From NCBI GenBank assembly GCA_023055355.1, contig JALJCS010000015.1:10223501-10287500 (forward strand): a stretch of DNA of 64,000 nt. Reading direction: 5' to 3'. The position numbers were made by a program, and so were the translations under genes. Source of the stretch: Agelaius tricolor (Eukaryota; Chordata; Aves; Passeriformes; Icteridae). Below, piece after piece: positions 11,441-25,437 of this stretch (its first letter is position 1; each line of letters starts with the position of its first letter). The notes beneath the pieces are model-generated. The model was given only the letters and a program-made list of their open reading frames with translations. It was not told the origin of the DNA and searched no databases.

Positions 11441-14036
11441 AGTTACATGAAACAGCAAAGTGACTCTGCTAGTTAGTGATTTGCAGGTTCTAAACAGTGA
11501 GTTGTGTGAAATGAAAAGGGGAGTGTCATGTTGCAAAAACTCTTTTCTCTCCCCTTTCTACAGCTGTATTTCTAATCAGCAGAAGATACATCTTGCTTGG
11601 AGTCAACCCCTTTTCTCTCTGCACATTCTTAACCTTCTATCTTATGCATGGATCACTGGTTAGCTTAGAAATGCACAGACACAAAAGGGGGAGCTGACAT
11701 GTGAGGTTTGATGGCAATAATGGCTGTTTATAAGCCTAATCCATCACATTTAGTGGACACCTCCATTTTTGTCCCTCTGAAAAGGTATAAATAATAAAAT
11801 GGTATAGCTTTGGCTCAGAGGTGCCTTGGTAAATATTTTAACTATTTACAAGATCACATCAATAACAAAAGAAGCATCTGTACCATCCATACAGAGGCCT
11901 CTGAATCATTAGAATAGTACCCAGATGGTTCTTACAATTCATCAACAATAAAATGTCTTCATGACAGAGCTTTTGTGACATCATTGATATTTTTATATGC
12001 CACTGTTCAATACTCCCAAAACTCTCATTCTTTTCCCTAAGAACATCTCAGTAAATATTCTCTTTCTCAAGGAAGAGGGGAAAACAAAAAAAAAAAACTT
12101 TTATATATAAAGATCCACTAGGTAGATCCAGCTGCAACCTTCTCTCTAAATAATTCACTCCTTTTCTCCAAATAATCAAGATCCAGATTACTAATATCTG
12201 GAATACATTAAGGTTAGCACTGTGTCAAATCCCTTGATAAACTCAAGCTGTTACTGGCTACTTGGGCAGTAGCAGTTGACAGTTTTTCTTTGATTTTCCT
12301 TTATTCATATCACATCCAAACAGCAGCATGTCAGGAACAGTAACAAAGCAGAGGAAAGGAAATTCAACAGTTACAAAATTAGTCTGATGAGTTTCCTATT
12401 TGAGACCTAACAAGTCAGCTCTGGGGATAAAGTGAAGTTAATTCTGTTTCTTCATAAATCAAAATACTTGGAAGTGGCAACAGGTATAGAGACAGTACTA
12501 CAGGTCTTGGTTTATCCAGGCAGAGGTTTTGGGTATCTGGGGTTAGGTGCCAAATAAAAGCCAGGAATACACCAGCTGATTTTAGAAAAGTGCTGAACAC
12601 CCACTTGTTAAATAAACATAAGCTTAAAATGTTTCATACTGAGTCTTTAGTTACACTGAGTGATTATAGCTGAAATTCACTTAAAAAATTAACAAGATCA
12701 GTTTCCAGTTTCTGTTAGTCTTATTCATAATACAGATTATTCACTCATATTACAAATTGGTCTTAAAAAGTCTTGCATAAAGAATTGACTCAATTCCATA
12801 ATATTCCTTACAACATTGGAGTTTCAGTCACTAAGTTAAAAATGTCTCTTAAATGTTATTTCAAACAGCTCCAACTGTTTTACAAAGTCTGTGCTCTGGC
12901 ATGAAACCTTTTGTCACTAACTGATCAGAACCATGATAAAAGAGTTGAATTCCACCAGCCTAAAATGTACACCAGGACAAACCTACATAAGAGAATGAAG
13001 ACCAACTCTAGAGAATATGACTATTTTTTTTTTAAGTCCTGTACTCACACTTTCTCAGAAAGATGTGAAAATGCGTAAAATAATAATTCTAACAAAGAAT
13101 AACAAAACTACATTTTTCTCAAATTAGAAATACTTTTCAATAAATATGAACCCTTTCTCCTTCCCAAAGGTATGAAAAATGGTGTAGAAGTAAAGCAATT
13201 CAGAAGCATTCCTGAATATCAATGCTACCCCAATTCCAAAATTTGGTCAATAAAATTAACAGCCGTCCTTTGAATGCAATATCACACCTCTAAATGAGTT
13301 CAAGCTGGTGCTGTTATTGTCCAGTGGAATGTGAGATTTACATTTCACAGCTCCTCACCAAAGTAATGAATGAATCTGATCTCATAAACAAACAATTCCA
13401 GTTTCATGTTATTTCAATGGCCCTCCAACAATGTGTGCCTCCACAAAGAAAAATATTTATCATGTTTGTGCTCAACTCCAATTGTAAATGGGACTGTAAT
13501 AAAATGACACCATAAAAACCATTTTCACAGCTGAGTTTGCAATTTAATAAACAGATGCAAACAACAGTCTTTGGAGATCAACAGTTAAAAATAAATTAAG
13601 TAGAAGACTCCCCACATCACAATGGGAACAACTGGAATAGCCGCCAGCAACATGCAGGAGAGTCACAAGGTGTGTGTCCTTGGACTTTCCACAGGCACCA
13701 GCCTTTCAAGGATATATCATGACATCAATGCAAATCAGTCAGATGATTGCAAAGAAAGGCCAAAACCCCTTGGCTTTCTTTGCATGATCCTAAATATTAA
13801 ATAATTACTCTGCAAGCACTAAGTATTTTCAGACATACTATATTTTCACTGTGCTGGCCTATATAATATGTACTAATATGTTCTTTTCCTTACTCTCCAT
13901 TACTCGCAAAAAAAAAGCCACCAGCATGTTTTTGTACTGAAAATGTTATAGTTCACTTGAAAAACTTCAGATCTCAAAAATAACATTTGAACAATGTGTT
14001 GGATTTCATGCAGAGTTCTCAAAAGTGCACACAGTT

Positions 14037-14085
14037 CATGGAGTTTTCCTTGAAGTCAATGGGAACATTTCCCTGAACATATGTG
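14037..14085. repeat. Ancient amniote repeat fragment with 'gaagtcaatggga' motif
   Basis: The segment 'ggagttttccttgaag' followed by 'tcaatgggaacatttccc' resembles the tail of an old LINE-related repeat common in turtles, crocodilians and birds, in which 'attgacttcaatggg' and 'gggagttttgcc' occur together. I cannot give a secure family name; an L3/CR1-type tail is my best guess. Confidence 0.4.
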
Positions 14086-15998
14086 AGAGTGGTTAATCTG
14101 AGTTCTTGAGAGTCAAACCTTTCAAACAATACACTGTCCTAAAGGTGATTGTGCACAGGACTAGACTGAAAAAGTATTTTAATGTGAGTCATTGAAGACA
14201 TGCACCAGGATTAAATCCCTGAGTGGCAGGGATTTCACCTTCTCTTCTCAGTAAATTTGGATCTTGGTATCCCCTAGAGCACAATGGCACCACATTAGAT
14301 CAAGAGCAATCTAATCTGAAGGTATGCAGCCAGACAAGGGTCTAAATTCCCAATGAAATCTTGACAATGTGCCTGCTCTTTCGGGATGGCAATCTGGCTT
14401 CATGAGTGCCAGTTTCTCCCTTGAATATGGATATAAGGCATTATTTGCAATTCAAGGTTGCAATCAAGACTAACACAACTGCATTTCTACAGTAAAACAT
14501 TTACATGGTTAAAGCTATCAGAAATACACACTGCCACCTCAAGTCCCCAAAGTAAAACTCTGGGAAGGACAGAATTTTTTTTTCTCATTGCTAATAGCTC
14601 CAAATGAGATGAACATTTAGATTTTCATATTCCTTAGGTAAAAGAAGGACTTAGAAGCCTTCTCACTTTGTCAGATCCAGCATATTATAAAGTTCTGCCT
14701 AATATCTATTTCAGTATTTGGTATCTCATTTATTAATAAGGAAACAACATGATAATATGGTTACTCACCCCCCCTCAAATAAGCCTCTCAATAAAGCAAG
14801 TTTTAATGAAAAACTGTATTTCCAAACTCTGACCTGGCCAATGGCCCACACAAGGGCTCTGCCTAACAACAGACTCTAAATATAGCATCAGGAAAGAAGA
14901 AATAGTCAGTGCTAAAATATATTGTTTGTCCTTGGCAGATTCTTTGAATTAATTAAGAATTAATTTGGTCTTTTGAATTGTTATGAGAATCCTCTGATGT
15001 ATGTACAATTATATTTTGGTAGAAGTAGTTCAATACCTAAATTGAACACTGATAAGAGGTTCAAGGGAAACATCGCCTGCAAAAGTTCTAAAGGTTTGAG
15101 GTGGCTCCTGCTCTTTAGGATAAAACATGAGCATCCCACCACATTTTTCACAAGAACCTTTGCTGAGAGAGTACAACAGTATTAAAAACAGTGACACATA
15201 AAGCATTTTCAAATGACTTGGGTCACGAGTTCTGTCTGCACACTTTTGATTGGGATAAATCAGATGAATTTTCAAAGTCAAATGGTGACTCCCTTTCCCA
15301 CTGATCAAGAGGAAACTGCTGTGGTTATCAAACTAATGATATGATACTAAAATTAATTCTGAGTTTGAGGATTCTGCACATGCATTTATGTCCACATTTA
15401 AGTTATAGTTTTAAGATCTCTCAAAAGTATGAGCATCTTGAAATATAGTAATATTTAGCACACAGCCCTGCTATGCTAACATACACATTCATTTGAGGGA
15501 AGTATTTGTGAAATATGTGCTACTCAAGGAGAGTATGAGTCAAAGGTTATGTAAAGGTGGCACAGAAAATGAGCTAATTGATGCTCCTCTGAAGTGCCAG
15601 TTAGAGCAATTTTATCAGGATACTCCAACAATTTATAAACTGCAATTTTAAAAAGTGATTTAAGAACATGAACTTCAATGCCTTTTTAATCAAGAATCAT
15701 CTCAGAAATTAATGATCACTTTTATGGTAGTGCACATCATAGAGCACTAGTCCCATCAGATGGCATTTTGAACACTCAGAGTAGTGTCTACTCCTCCCAA
15801 AAAAAGTTAGCTCACATTCCTTTAAAATTAAAATAAAGCTTAAAAATGGGCCATGAACACAAATCTGCAATGCTTGCAAGCATCCCTTCAGTGCACTCAG
15901 GCAGTCAGCTGAGCACAGCACACGCTGCATTTTTAACAGACTTTTCAGGATACAGAAAAAAAACAGGTAGCAAATTGCTTCTCAGGTGATTGTGCAGG

Positions 15999-16071
15999 CT
16001 CTGATCCAAAGCCCACTTACATAAACAGGAACATTCCCATTTACTTTAACAGGCTTTGGCTCATGCTCCAA
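15999..16071. repeat. Imperfect palindromic ancient repeat
   Basis: The left side reads 'ctctgatccaaagccc' and the right side 'ggctttggctcatgctcc', with 'cccatttactttaacagg' between them. This matches a familiar old sauropsid repeat whose two arms are 'cctgatccaaagcccattg' and its reverse complement. The order and spacing of all blocks fit. The palindrome is now imperfect because both arms have drifted. The family name is not certain. Confidence 0.5.
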
Positions 16072-17195
16072 GAAATGCACATTTTGCTTACATTCCAGGT
16101 TAGCACAGCTCCACTTAATTATTAAACATCTCAGAAACAGTTAGACATTTTGTATAATAAAATTTCCAGTTACTGAAAAGAAAATAGTGGTATATTTTTT
16201 TTCTCCTATGAAGTGAATGATCATGGCAGATGTGATATTGAATCTCTACATTTTGGTGCTGGAGGTCTGTACTGAGTCGTGCTGGAATTAATGGCTGAAT
16301 TTCTCCTTAAGACAATGACAGCATAGAAGGGGACTTGACTTCACTCTGAGCTCTTCAGAGATTTTTTGTTTGAATTTGCACCATGCAGGTGCATTTTTGT
16401 CAAAAAGTGACATTTAATCAGACAAGCTCAGCCTAGGTTGAGGTGTGTTGTATGCCAAATGTACAAAGCATGTGAATGCAACACAAGATGAGCCTCTGAG
16501 AGATTTGGAGCATTTACAGAACTGGAAGGTCCTACTTCAGTCATCATCATAGCAATCCATAGCTAGATGAGACAAACTGTAAATACAAATTGGTGCACAA
16601 ATGTTTAACATCTGATATGATTTTTTTAATCTTTCATTCACTTTAACAATCACGGATTTTAATATTTCCAACAGCTGTTTGTAAAATATCCCACATGTGA
16701 AGATAAAACCTGATTTGGATGCAAAATTATTTTTATTCTAAATTAAATTTGGCCTTCACAAGCTCTTGCAGGCTTTCCAAATACTAAAACTGAAATGAAA
16801 AGCAAAACATAAGAAAGATGTAATCAATTACCCGATCACTTCCTTAGTTTTGAACTCGCTCTCTGTAGGACTGATATGAAGCAGAAAAAGAATTTAAGTA
16901 GGCTGTGGAATACTGTCTGGTAATGGTCCTGAAAGACTGACACCCTGTCCCCTTCCCTTCCTGTTCCCTGTGTGTGCAATCTGTTTTGATGACAAATTGA
17001 AGGCACCTTTTTAGTTCCACTGAATTATCTTCACGCTGTGGTGTTTCTGTTTGTCTCATGTTTGTTATGTCAGCTCTCCACCGAGGCTTTGCCAGAAAGC
17101 TAACACAAAACACCAGTATCATGTCAAAAGAACTTGTCCTACATATTTAACAGTTTCTAGGTATTGTTACACTAACTAAAGTCTTTTCCTTGCAG

Positions 17196-17371
17196 TAGAT
17201 TGCTGCTGGAGACAGAATCACAGCCAAGGGCAGCATCAGCACATCCCTTCCAGAATCAAGCAGAAAAAAACCAATCAGACTGCAAAATGGACAGACCTCT
17301 TGTATTGCAAGACATCAGCAATTACTCCCAAAACATTCCCAAAAACCAAAACCCAGATGAGTGATTTATAG
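17196..17371 (+). other. Open stretch after a strong splice acceptor, unrecognised
   Basis: A pyrimidine-rich tract 'gtcttttccttgcag' ends at 17195. Beyond it one frame is open for 57 codons from 17198 to a TAG at 17369-17371, with no ATG near its start. It could be a last exon of an unseen transcript. The translation is rich in Gln, Lys, Thr and His and shows no domain. No donor or poly(A) signal that would settle the matter was seen. Chance is more likely. Confidence 0.1.
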
Positions 17372-17504
17372 CTTTTAACCTATGTACAAGACCTGATTCT
17401 CATCTCAGCTGGTATAAAATGTCTAAAGCTTTTAATGACAGACGATTTGATCACAAGAGAGCTTCATTCTTCATTCATGCTGTGCAAACCCAGTGCTAAT
17501 TTTG

Positions 17505-17580
17505 GGAATGGTAGGGCTGATCCAATAAAAGTTCCCTGTATTGACATCATGATAAAACTGAGGTCATAATTTGACCCCTT
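17505..17580. repeat. Possible ancient repeat fragment
   Basis: The blocks 'gggctgatccaat', 'ttccctgtattgacatcat' and 'gaggtcataatttgacccc' lie in the order expected for the same class of old repeat as at 15999-16071 ('ggcctgatcc', 'cccattgacatcaatggg', 'gaggatttggcccc'). The similarity is modest. Confidence 0.3.
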
Positions 17581-17865
17581 CACTGTAACAAAGGTGGTAA
17601 ACTCCTTACCAAAAAGCCCTATTAAAATAAACCTTCGAATGGAGAAATATTCATAGCAATAGAATGAAATAATGCAACTGTCTGAGTAAGGATTTTACCA
17701 CAAGGTGTTCAATTAACAATTTAAGAGCTTTACTTGCTATAATTTGCTTTGAATGCTGGACATAAGGCTAAAAGGAGAAGGAAAAAGATCAGATTTCTTC
17801 AGGCTCATGGTCTTTTACAACTTCTGGATTCCCCAGGTGATGGTCAGGCATATTTCATGCTGCTG

Positions 17866-17896
17866 TTTATGCCTCAGTTTCCCTATGTGTAATCTT
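17866..17896 (+). mobile_element. MIR-like SINE core fragment
   Basis: The segment 'atgcctcagtttccctatg' followed by 'tgtaatc' closely matches the MIR 3' region 'tgcctcagtttccccatctgtaaaat'. MIRs are old tRNA-derived SINEs shared by amniotes. Only about 30 bases are convincing; sequence to the right goes into a short TTTCTTA tandem repeat. Confidence 0.5.
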
Positions 17897-17934
17897 TCTT
17901 AGAAATTATTTCTTAAATTATTTCTTAGAAATAG
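17895..17934. repeat. Short tandem repeat of a TTTCTTAGAAATTA unit
   Basis: Three units follow one another: 14 bases at 17895-17908, 12 bases at 17909-17920 (two bases missing), and 14 bases at 17921-17934. It probably arose by slippage at the edge of the MIR-like fragment. Confidence 0.8.
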
Positions 17935-18479
17935 GTCTAAGCCTCTCCATCATCTACATAAATTAAATTTGTTTTGTTGTTTGTTATCTACAACAAATTA
18001 TTCCTTTGCTTATTGCCAACATGGCTCAAATTACACAGCACATGTAACCATGTATGTTTCGTAACTTTAATTTACTGATTTTAGTAAAAAACATCTTGGA
18101 AATTAAATGCTGCTATCCACTTTATTGCTGAGATTGTACTTTGCTTATTGCTATGTGTCTGCCAAATTCATCTAATCAACACCACAATCTAACTACAATC
18201 AAAGAGTGGGAGTATTTATAAATCCAATCTGTTGCAGCAAAGAGGAAAGAATACAGACATTACAGTATTCAGTAATAACAACCCAGTGGAAAATAAAATC
18301 TGCTGGTTTTAAAATCTTTTCTACCGTTCCATCCATAATTTCATTTATGCCTCTCATGTGGATGAACAGCCGTGTTACCTTTAAAGGCATTTGCATATAA
18401 AAATTTAAGCTACAATATCAAAAGAGAAGAAATTGGCAAGTTTGTCATTCCAATACACGATGCCAGCAGAGCAAACCCT

Positions 18480-18870
18480 CACACAGGAGAGGGCACGTGC
18501 CTCCTGCCCACGGCAAGGAAGGACCATGTACTGCACTGGGGCACTTCTCCTGCCCAGGCACATTGCACACTGCACCTGTGCTTGACAGTGCATCTCACCA
18601 TGCTGGAAGCAGATTTCTTGCAGAGGTGGAGCTGGTGGGCAGGAGCTGGGGGAGCAGCCTGGCTCTTGCCCAGCTGCTGGAATGCCCTGGCAGTGGGGCA
18701 GGCAGGGGCCATGCCAGCTGGCACAACAGTTGTCACAGCTTTTCTTCTCATCTCAGCCTTTCACACAAAGGGCAGGGGGTGACTGTGGGCTCAGCTGCCC
18801 ATCTCCCCCTGGCTTGGGAGGCCTCCAAGCAAGGTTCTGTTTGACCCCAGGGAACATGGAAATGAGGGGA
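18480..18870. other. GC-rich patch, non-coding or unknown
   Basis: About 390 bases are clearly richer in G and C than the AT-rich surroundings. Frames of 62 to 136 codons are open on both strands over the same bases, which composition explains; none has a recognisable domain. The patch contains a CACGTG E-box inside the palindrome 'ggcacgtgcc' (18492-18501) and a 12-base palindrome 'tgccagctggca' (18712-18723). A regulatory element, an exon of a long non-coding RNA, or a drifted GC-rich insertion are all possible. CpG is not abundant, so it is not a typical CpG island. Confidence 0.45.
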
Positions 18871-21800
18871 AGATGCTGCCACCAGAAATGGCTCTGGGTT
18901 GGATGCACAGGGTAGATGAACTTTCTGTATCTACAGCCTTTACTCTTTCCAATGCTTTTCCTCACCCCCAACGTGAGAGTTGAGGGCAATCACAAAATTA
19001 GATATTAACTTCTACTCCTTTTTACTCCTTCTTTCAACATATGAGTTGATCCTTTATTTAGTAGGTACTGTGCAATTCCTGCTTGACAAATGAGCTGCTA
19101 ATTTCTCATCAGCTTTTCTATGACCAGACCCACTGCATTTCAAGCCCTTCCTAAGCATTTATGCATTAATTTTTAGGGAGGTTTCAAATACACAGGTATT
19201 GCTACACCTCTTATAAGACAGGAAACTACAGCAGAGACATGTAAGGTAAAATGTTTTCAGCCCACTTTGGAAGCCCTAAGTCTCCCTAAATCCCTTCACA
19301 TAGCTAGGTAGTGCTCGGCACTATGGGGCCCACAGGCTCTGAGCAACAATTCAGCATTCCATCACACTGTCAGATAAGCACAGCTTGATGTTTACACTAA
19401 AAAGTAAATGATAAATTGATTTTTCTAGTACTGCAGTATAATTCTGCAGCACTGGTGGCTATCTATGTCTATAGTATTAGTTATCCCAAAAACCAACTTG
19501 GATGTATCACACCATCTAGTTGAATTAAATGTCTTTAAACTGGCTGTACAAGCAGACATTTAAACTTAAGTCAGTCTCCAAACCCACATCTTATTTACTT
19601 CAAGTGGCAAGTCACTGGGCTCATACTAGAGAAAGTAAATGTGTGAAAGCTCAGGGAACAATCCATTTGCTTTGTTTAGAATATGATCTTGGATGGGATC
19701 TGACAGGATTATATGTCCATGGCCATGGAGCCTGTATGACAGATGTAGAAATATTCCCTAATTCTCCAGACAACTTAAAACCATTTTCTTCCTATAGATG
19801 ATGCACTCACTTTCCAGCCTTCTTAACCCATCTACTCCAGCCTGCTGCTTTCATGCTCACTTTGCTGTTGACCCATCTGTGATCTGTTTCTGGTCTCAGT
19901 CTCATCTGCATTAAGCAGAAGTGACTCCTGTGACTACATATGTGTCAGGTCAGAAATCATCTCCAAGTGCAATAAAGTGAGGCTTCAGATCCACGATACT
20001 TACAAATTTCCACTGTATATGGAGATGTGTTTTGGAACATGTTACACCTCTAAGCTGCTGCAGTTTCAATATGTTGGGCTACCTTCAGTCAGTGTCAATT
20101 AAACAGATTTTTACTTTTAGAGATGATGGATAATTCTGGCTCATAGAACACAGTGATGGGGACTTAATTTTTTTTCCTCTTAGTAACATTTCCCATCTAA
20201 CATGTTTTGGTACTTTCCTAACAAATTAGTAGACTGCCACTACAGTATTGAGAAAGATCTGATCTCTTCTGGCACCATTTCATTTAAATGTTGTGGGGCT
20301 GCCCAATAATTTACACAGAACAACTCATGTTTCTCAGCAAGCCTGAGCTGCTTTCAAATGGACTTGTCAGAGGGCAAAGTTTTGCCCAGGCAACTGAAAT
20401 TTTAAGAGAAAAAGCTATTTGTTGTTTTGTTTGTTTCAGAGCAGTTGAATGTTTTAGATTGAAAAACACTTCTAGGTTTCATGAGTTCATGGAAAGAATT
20501 AACCCAACCATACTTTAGAGTCAATTGTCAAGAATTACCATGCTGCAAAAAATCCAACTGTCCTAAATTTCTCAACCAGCAGAACACACCCTCAAAGTTA
20601 CCTGTGTTAAGCAATACTTGGTTGAACCACTATTTTTCAGTCAAATTTCTGTCATGTTAAGGTTTGTGTTGGTAAGAATTGCAGTACTTGAGCTTTGCAA
20701 GAAACTAATGAAACTAAAGGACTTTAACGTGAAATCAGAAAGGAGCAATCTTTGAAACAGAAAAGGTTATAAGAGGAGAGGAAATTTAATTCAGAAAATG
20801 AACTTTTTAGACACAACTGAATCTTCATTCAAGGTAAAGATCTGATAGACATTGAATAAATAAGTTCAAGTTCATCACACCTAAAGAACAGTTCAATTTC
20901 AACCATATCATTCTCAGGAAAAACAAATACAAACTTGCCCCAAAGCTAAACAACTTTAGAGAAACCAGGAAGAGGAGAGATAGACAGACAGTAAGTTATG
21001 AACATAAAACTCTTTGTACCAAAACCAATTAACCCTAACCTAAGGCAAGCCTTTTTCTTCTAGCCCTTCATTTAAAGGTTTTAGGATTTATAGCCTGTGT
21101 TTCTCAGGGGAGGTCTTGCTCTGCTCTGATTTCACATTTCACAGCAGCACATGTGTAATCCTGCTGCAGCACAGAGCACATGACCCAGCTGATATCAGGA
21201 AATCCACTTTTCACTAGTTGGAAACACACTGGAGGTGAGATGCGACCAGAATTCACTTCAGTTGCAAGAGGCCATGGAGGAATGTTTGCAGAAATGACAG
21301 ACTGGGTAATAATCATCAGAAATCTGGCAGTCCCATCCTGCATCTGACAGCCTTGGAGAGGAAAAAAACAAACAAAACCTGACCACTACACTAGTGTTTG
21401 AAAGACAGCTCAATTTTTGAAGTGGATCTATAATTGCCATTATATCAAGACTGGAAAATGCAATATGACAACCAATTCATTTACGCACTGCCTTCTCTTA
21501 ATTCAAGAGAAATTAATGCTTTGAAGTTTCCATGTGGTAGGAGTAACTCACCATCTTCATAAAGAAAACCCCCCAGCTTGCATGAAATTGCATGTTTAAT
21601 GACCTTTCAAATTTGGTATGATCTCAAACCAAAAGTGGAATACACACATAGCTAATCTGACTTCAAGATAAAGCTGCTCCAACAAAATAGTTTGGAAGAG
21701 GATAAGCTTTGCTATGGATCTGTAAATGCAGGCAGAGAGGAAAATAAATCTGTTCTACAGTAATTATTTGTAAACACACAAAACCTAATTCATGCCATGG

Positions 21801-24800
21801 AATTCATTAAGTCAGTTTCACAATTCCACAGATATGCTTGCTAAATGCTACAGTACTTAGAGTAAAAGTATTCTTTTTGCTTTTTTTAATCATAGAAAAA
21901 AATATTTGTGTTTGTATTTAGCATTATGTATTTCTATAGCTTCACAATGTACATATAGACAATAAGCATCTTTAAAGGTGCTCTCACTTGACATTTGTAT
22001 TCTCAAAAAACAGTTGCAATATATTATATTGTAAAAATACAATTTTCTTATGAAAATTTAAATAAGAAATAAACTTAAAACAAATTGCATTCTTAAACAA
22101 ACTGTACAATTTTAAAAATACATCTATCTCATCCATACTCATCTTACGGAGTTGTGTCTTGGCTGAGCATTATCTTGGCTGACAGCTTTTCTAAAGTTTA
22201 TACCAGCTTTCTATTAATTATATAGTTATTTCTACAACAAAGGGTTTGGGTAGGGAATCCAGAACCATATAGATATAGATATATACACATGAACAAAAGA
22301 GCACCAATAATATCAGGGAAAAAACCCAAAAACCTAAGCAAAGCAAACAAAAAATTCCTCATCATTTTAAAACAGCTTGATCCAGGCAATTTTACCATTT
22401 TATATTGTATCCCAAAGCTACATTGTAAGCAGGTGGCAGTACATTTTTTAGGCCTATATATTCTTATCTTACATCAAATCCATAGACACACCTGTGCTAA
22501 ACAACTTTTGATTTCCCATTGTGAAAATAGTTTCTGAAATTATCCATTTTCTTGGAAAGAAATACTGGTCCCATGATGGACTAGACTAAAACAAACAGGA
22601 GCACTGCCTCAAAGATACTTAAAAATTTTATTTTATGGTTTTATGCCTACAAAGTGCAGCTGTGCTTATACATTGGTACATGTTTATTTCTGAGTATATA
22701 ATGGACATCTTAAGAGTGACTAAAAACTTAGAAAAGGAATAAAGTATTTTCTAGTGATTATCTAATTATCTGTTCAGTTTGAAACCCAGCTCATTTAAGG
22801 CAATAAAATGAAAAGCCAGTTTATAAGCTGTTTCATGGTATAAATGAGCAGGCCACCAGCAAACCATATCCATAAAACACAGAGATGAAACCACCAAAAA
22901 TGCAGCTTGATGGACTATCAAAGGCACACATACAGTACCCATCTCAAAGCAGGTACTTTATTTCAGTTTCCTGTTCATTATTATGTCTCCTGTTTTAAGG
23001 TAAGCTTTCTTGAGCAAGAAGATGGCTTTTCTTCTCCCTCATTCTTCAGTGGGAGTCACTTCATGTCACTTCAATATCACTTAGTGCATTTCTATTATAA
23101 GCATTAGTGGTTTTTTGTGTATATGCAGATGAAAAAAACCAAAGTCTCTTTAGGTCTTCTTACACAGTTCATTATGTACGATTCACAAACATTCCTGCTA
23201 ACACTTCACTGAGAAGGGTGTCAGGTTAATAATTAGATCACAATTGTTTTCAGTGACATTTGTGAACAACAAACGTGCATCTAGAGAGCTTGGGATCCCA
23301 AAGACCTCAATCTGTTAAGGAACGCTCACATGTCAATTTTTACCTGAAATCTTAACATGGGAGCAGCACAATGTGAATTATTCCCTTCTGGGAAGCAGTG
23401 ATCTCTGCAAATGGATGCTGCTGAACAGAAAATGGGCTGAAAGCAGTTGTGTTCGTTTAATCTTATACCTTAAAGAGCATTTAAAAAATTATTTTCATCA
23501 ATTAATTTTTTAAAATAACTTAGCACTTTTCGTAATCTGTTTCCCAATGTAAATTGCTGGAACATCACCTAGATTAAAGTGCTCATCAGGCAAAGAATCC
23601 ATAGCAGTAATAAATTTTTTCTGGAAAGCGTAGACAGTATTAAGATTACATTTAACATCTATGAGGGTACTGTTTGTCATCTAGAGCCTATAAACACATT
23701 TCCCTTTTTATGGTAATATCACCAACCTACACTTTTTAACATTTAACAGAAATCATCACTTTCTCCCTCTCCATGCTCAAACTCCTTTATTAGCCCCCTC
23801 CTTCTCTATTATGTATCTTCATACTGTCTTCACGTGTCAATGTTCCTAAAATGTTCTCTGGGCCCAAATAACACTTGTATGCACATCTGCAGGAAACAGA
23901 AATTTGGAACCTGTCCTCCTGCCTAAATCAGGGTCATTTCTCTTCTGAGCCACTGATTTAAAAACCTCCAGCAACAGTGGAACAGCAAAAGGTCTTTTGG
24001 AAGCATGTCCATTCTAACATTCATGCCTCAATAAGCCTGCTTCATAAGTTGTTTTTAAATATATGAGTTAAAAAACTTAATTTCAGAGGTGAATATCTGG
24101 AAATGTTTCATTTAATGGACTCATCTTGAGTCTGTTTGGTGATTTACCCGAGTTAAATATTTTTGGAAAGTAAAGGGAGCAACAGGACATAAACTGAAAA
24201 CTTAGGTTACTCTTTTTCCTTCCCCAGCCTCTTAGGAGGAACTGGGTAAGACAAGTGCTACTTAATCTAAACATACTGATCAACTCTTCATGGGTTTCAG
24301 GTAAGATTCTCAATATTTGTGCTCTGTGCAAGGGAATACAGAGTGTGACAGATTGTTTGTTTGCCCATCTACAAATACCACTAGAGTTGTCTAAACATCC
24401 TACACAGATCTAGATTCTAGTCCCAAACTAAAATTATACATGAGAAGGTTACATCCTAGGGAATCTGGGACTTGCCAAACCATTATTACATCAGAGACAG
24501 AAATTAATCTGTGCCAAAACCTCATGGAGGGTGCGTTCAGAAGGGTTTATTCAGGTGGTTTCACAATGGAGATAAGAGGACAAGAGCTTCATGTGACACA
24601 AGCCTTCAGATTGGATGCTCCCCAGCTCCTCTGGCTGCACAATTCTGCTGCTGAGTGCTTTTGTTCAATACCTGTTCCTGCACAGATTGCTGCTGCACAG
24701 TGCTGAAATCAACCACAAATCAGGACTGAGCTCAGCTTGGCCATTCTGCATTTCTGATTTAAAACTCGTATTTATGTACTTCACCCATTAACTGGAAGCT

Positions 24801-25437
24801 ATGCCTGTAGCTGGAACTATAAATAACCAGTATACTAGAAATGTAAAGAAATCTAGTTGCAAAAGGGCAGAGAGGAAGTGCTGAAATAAAGTAAATTGGC
24901 AGAAAAAAATATAGCAAATCTCATTAACACATTGTGGAACAACCTTGTAAGTTAACAAAGACATATTTAAAGCATGTTTAATTGACATGCAATTTTTCAG
25001 TATATACCAAAGAAAAGTTTACACTATAAAAGTACTGACAACTGGAAGTTATCTACAGAATTTTATAAGAAAGTACTTGCAGATGGAAATGTAAATTACA
25101 TTTCAGACAAAACAGCCAGTGCAATAAAAGTGGCCTTTAATAAAACATGAGTGCAGTTGGGTTTTGCCAGTTGGTTTCAGAAAAAAACATAATTATTCTT
25201 TTTCTAGCTAATATGTACCACTGAACAACTGCACTTTGCTATTATACATTGTAATTATTTTGATTAGTTATATTTTTGTTTTAAGAATGTTTTATTAATT
25301 AGATTCTTTTGAAATCAAGATCTATGTTTCTTTCAGCTACACATTATGACCTAAAAGTATAAAGACTGTTTTTGCAGAATTGCTTTAACATACCCTTGGA
25401 GGGAAGATTAAAACAAATTACTGAGCTCATTTCTTAG

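Larger units (their letters stand above)
9501..18400. other. AT-rich DNA with several old repeats; no proven gene
   Basis: This stretch holds the two splice-flanked segments listed separately, a CR1 remnant near 11.4 kb, and a cluster of old repeat fragments at 14.04, 16.0, 17.5 and 17.87 kb. Outside these I see only AT-rich sequence with short chance frames of 60-92 codons, many of them overlapping on the two strands. No RNA gene was recognised. Confidence 0.55.
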
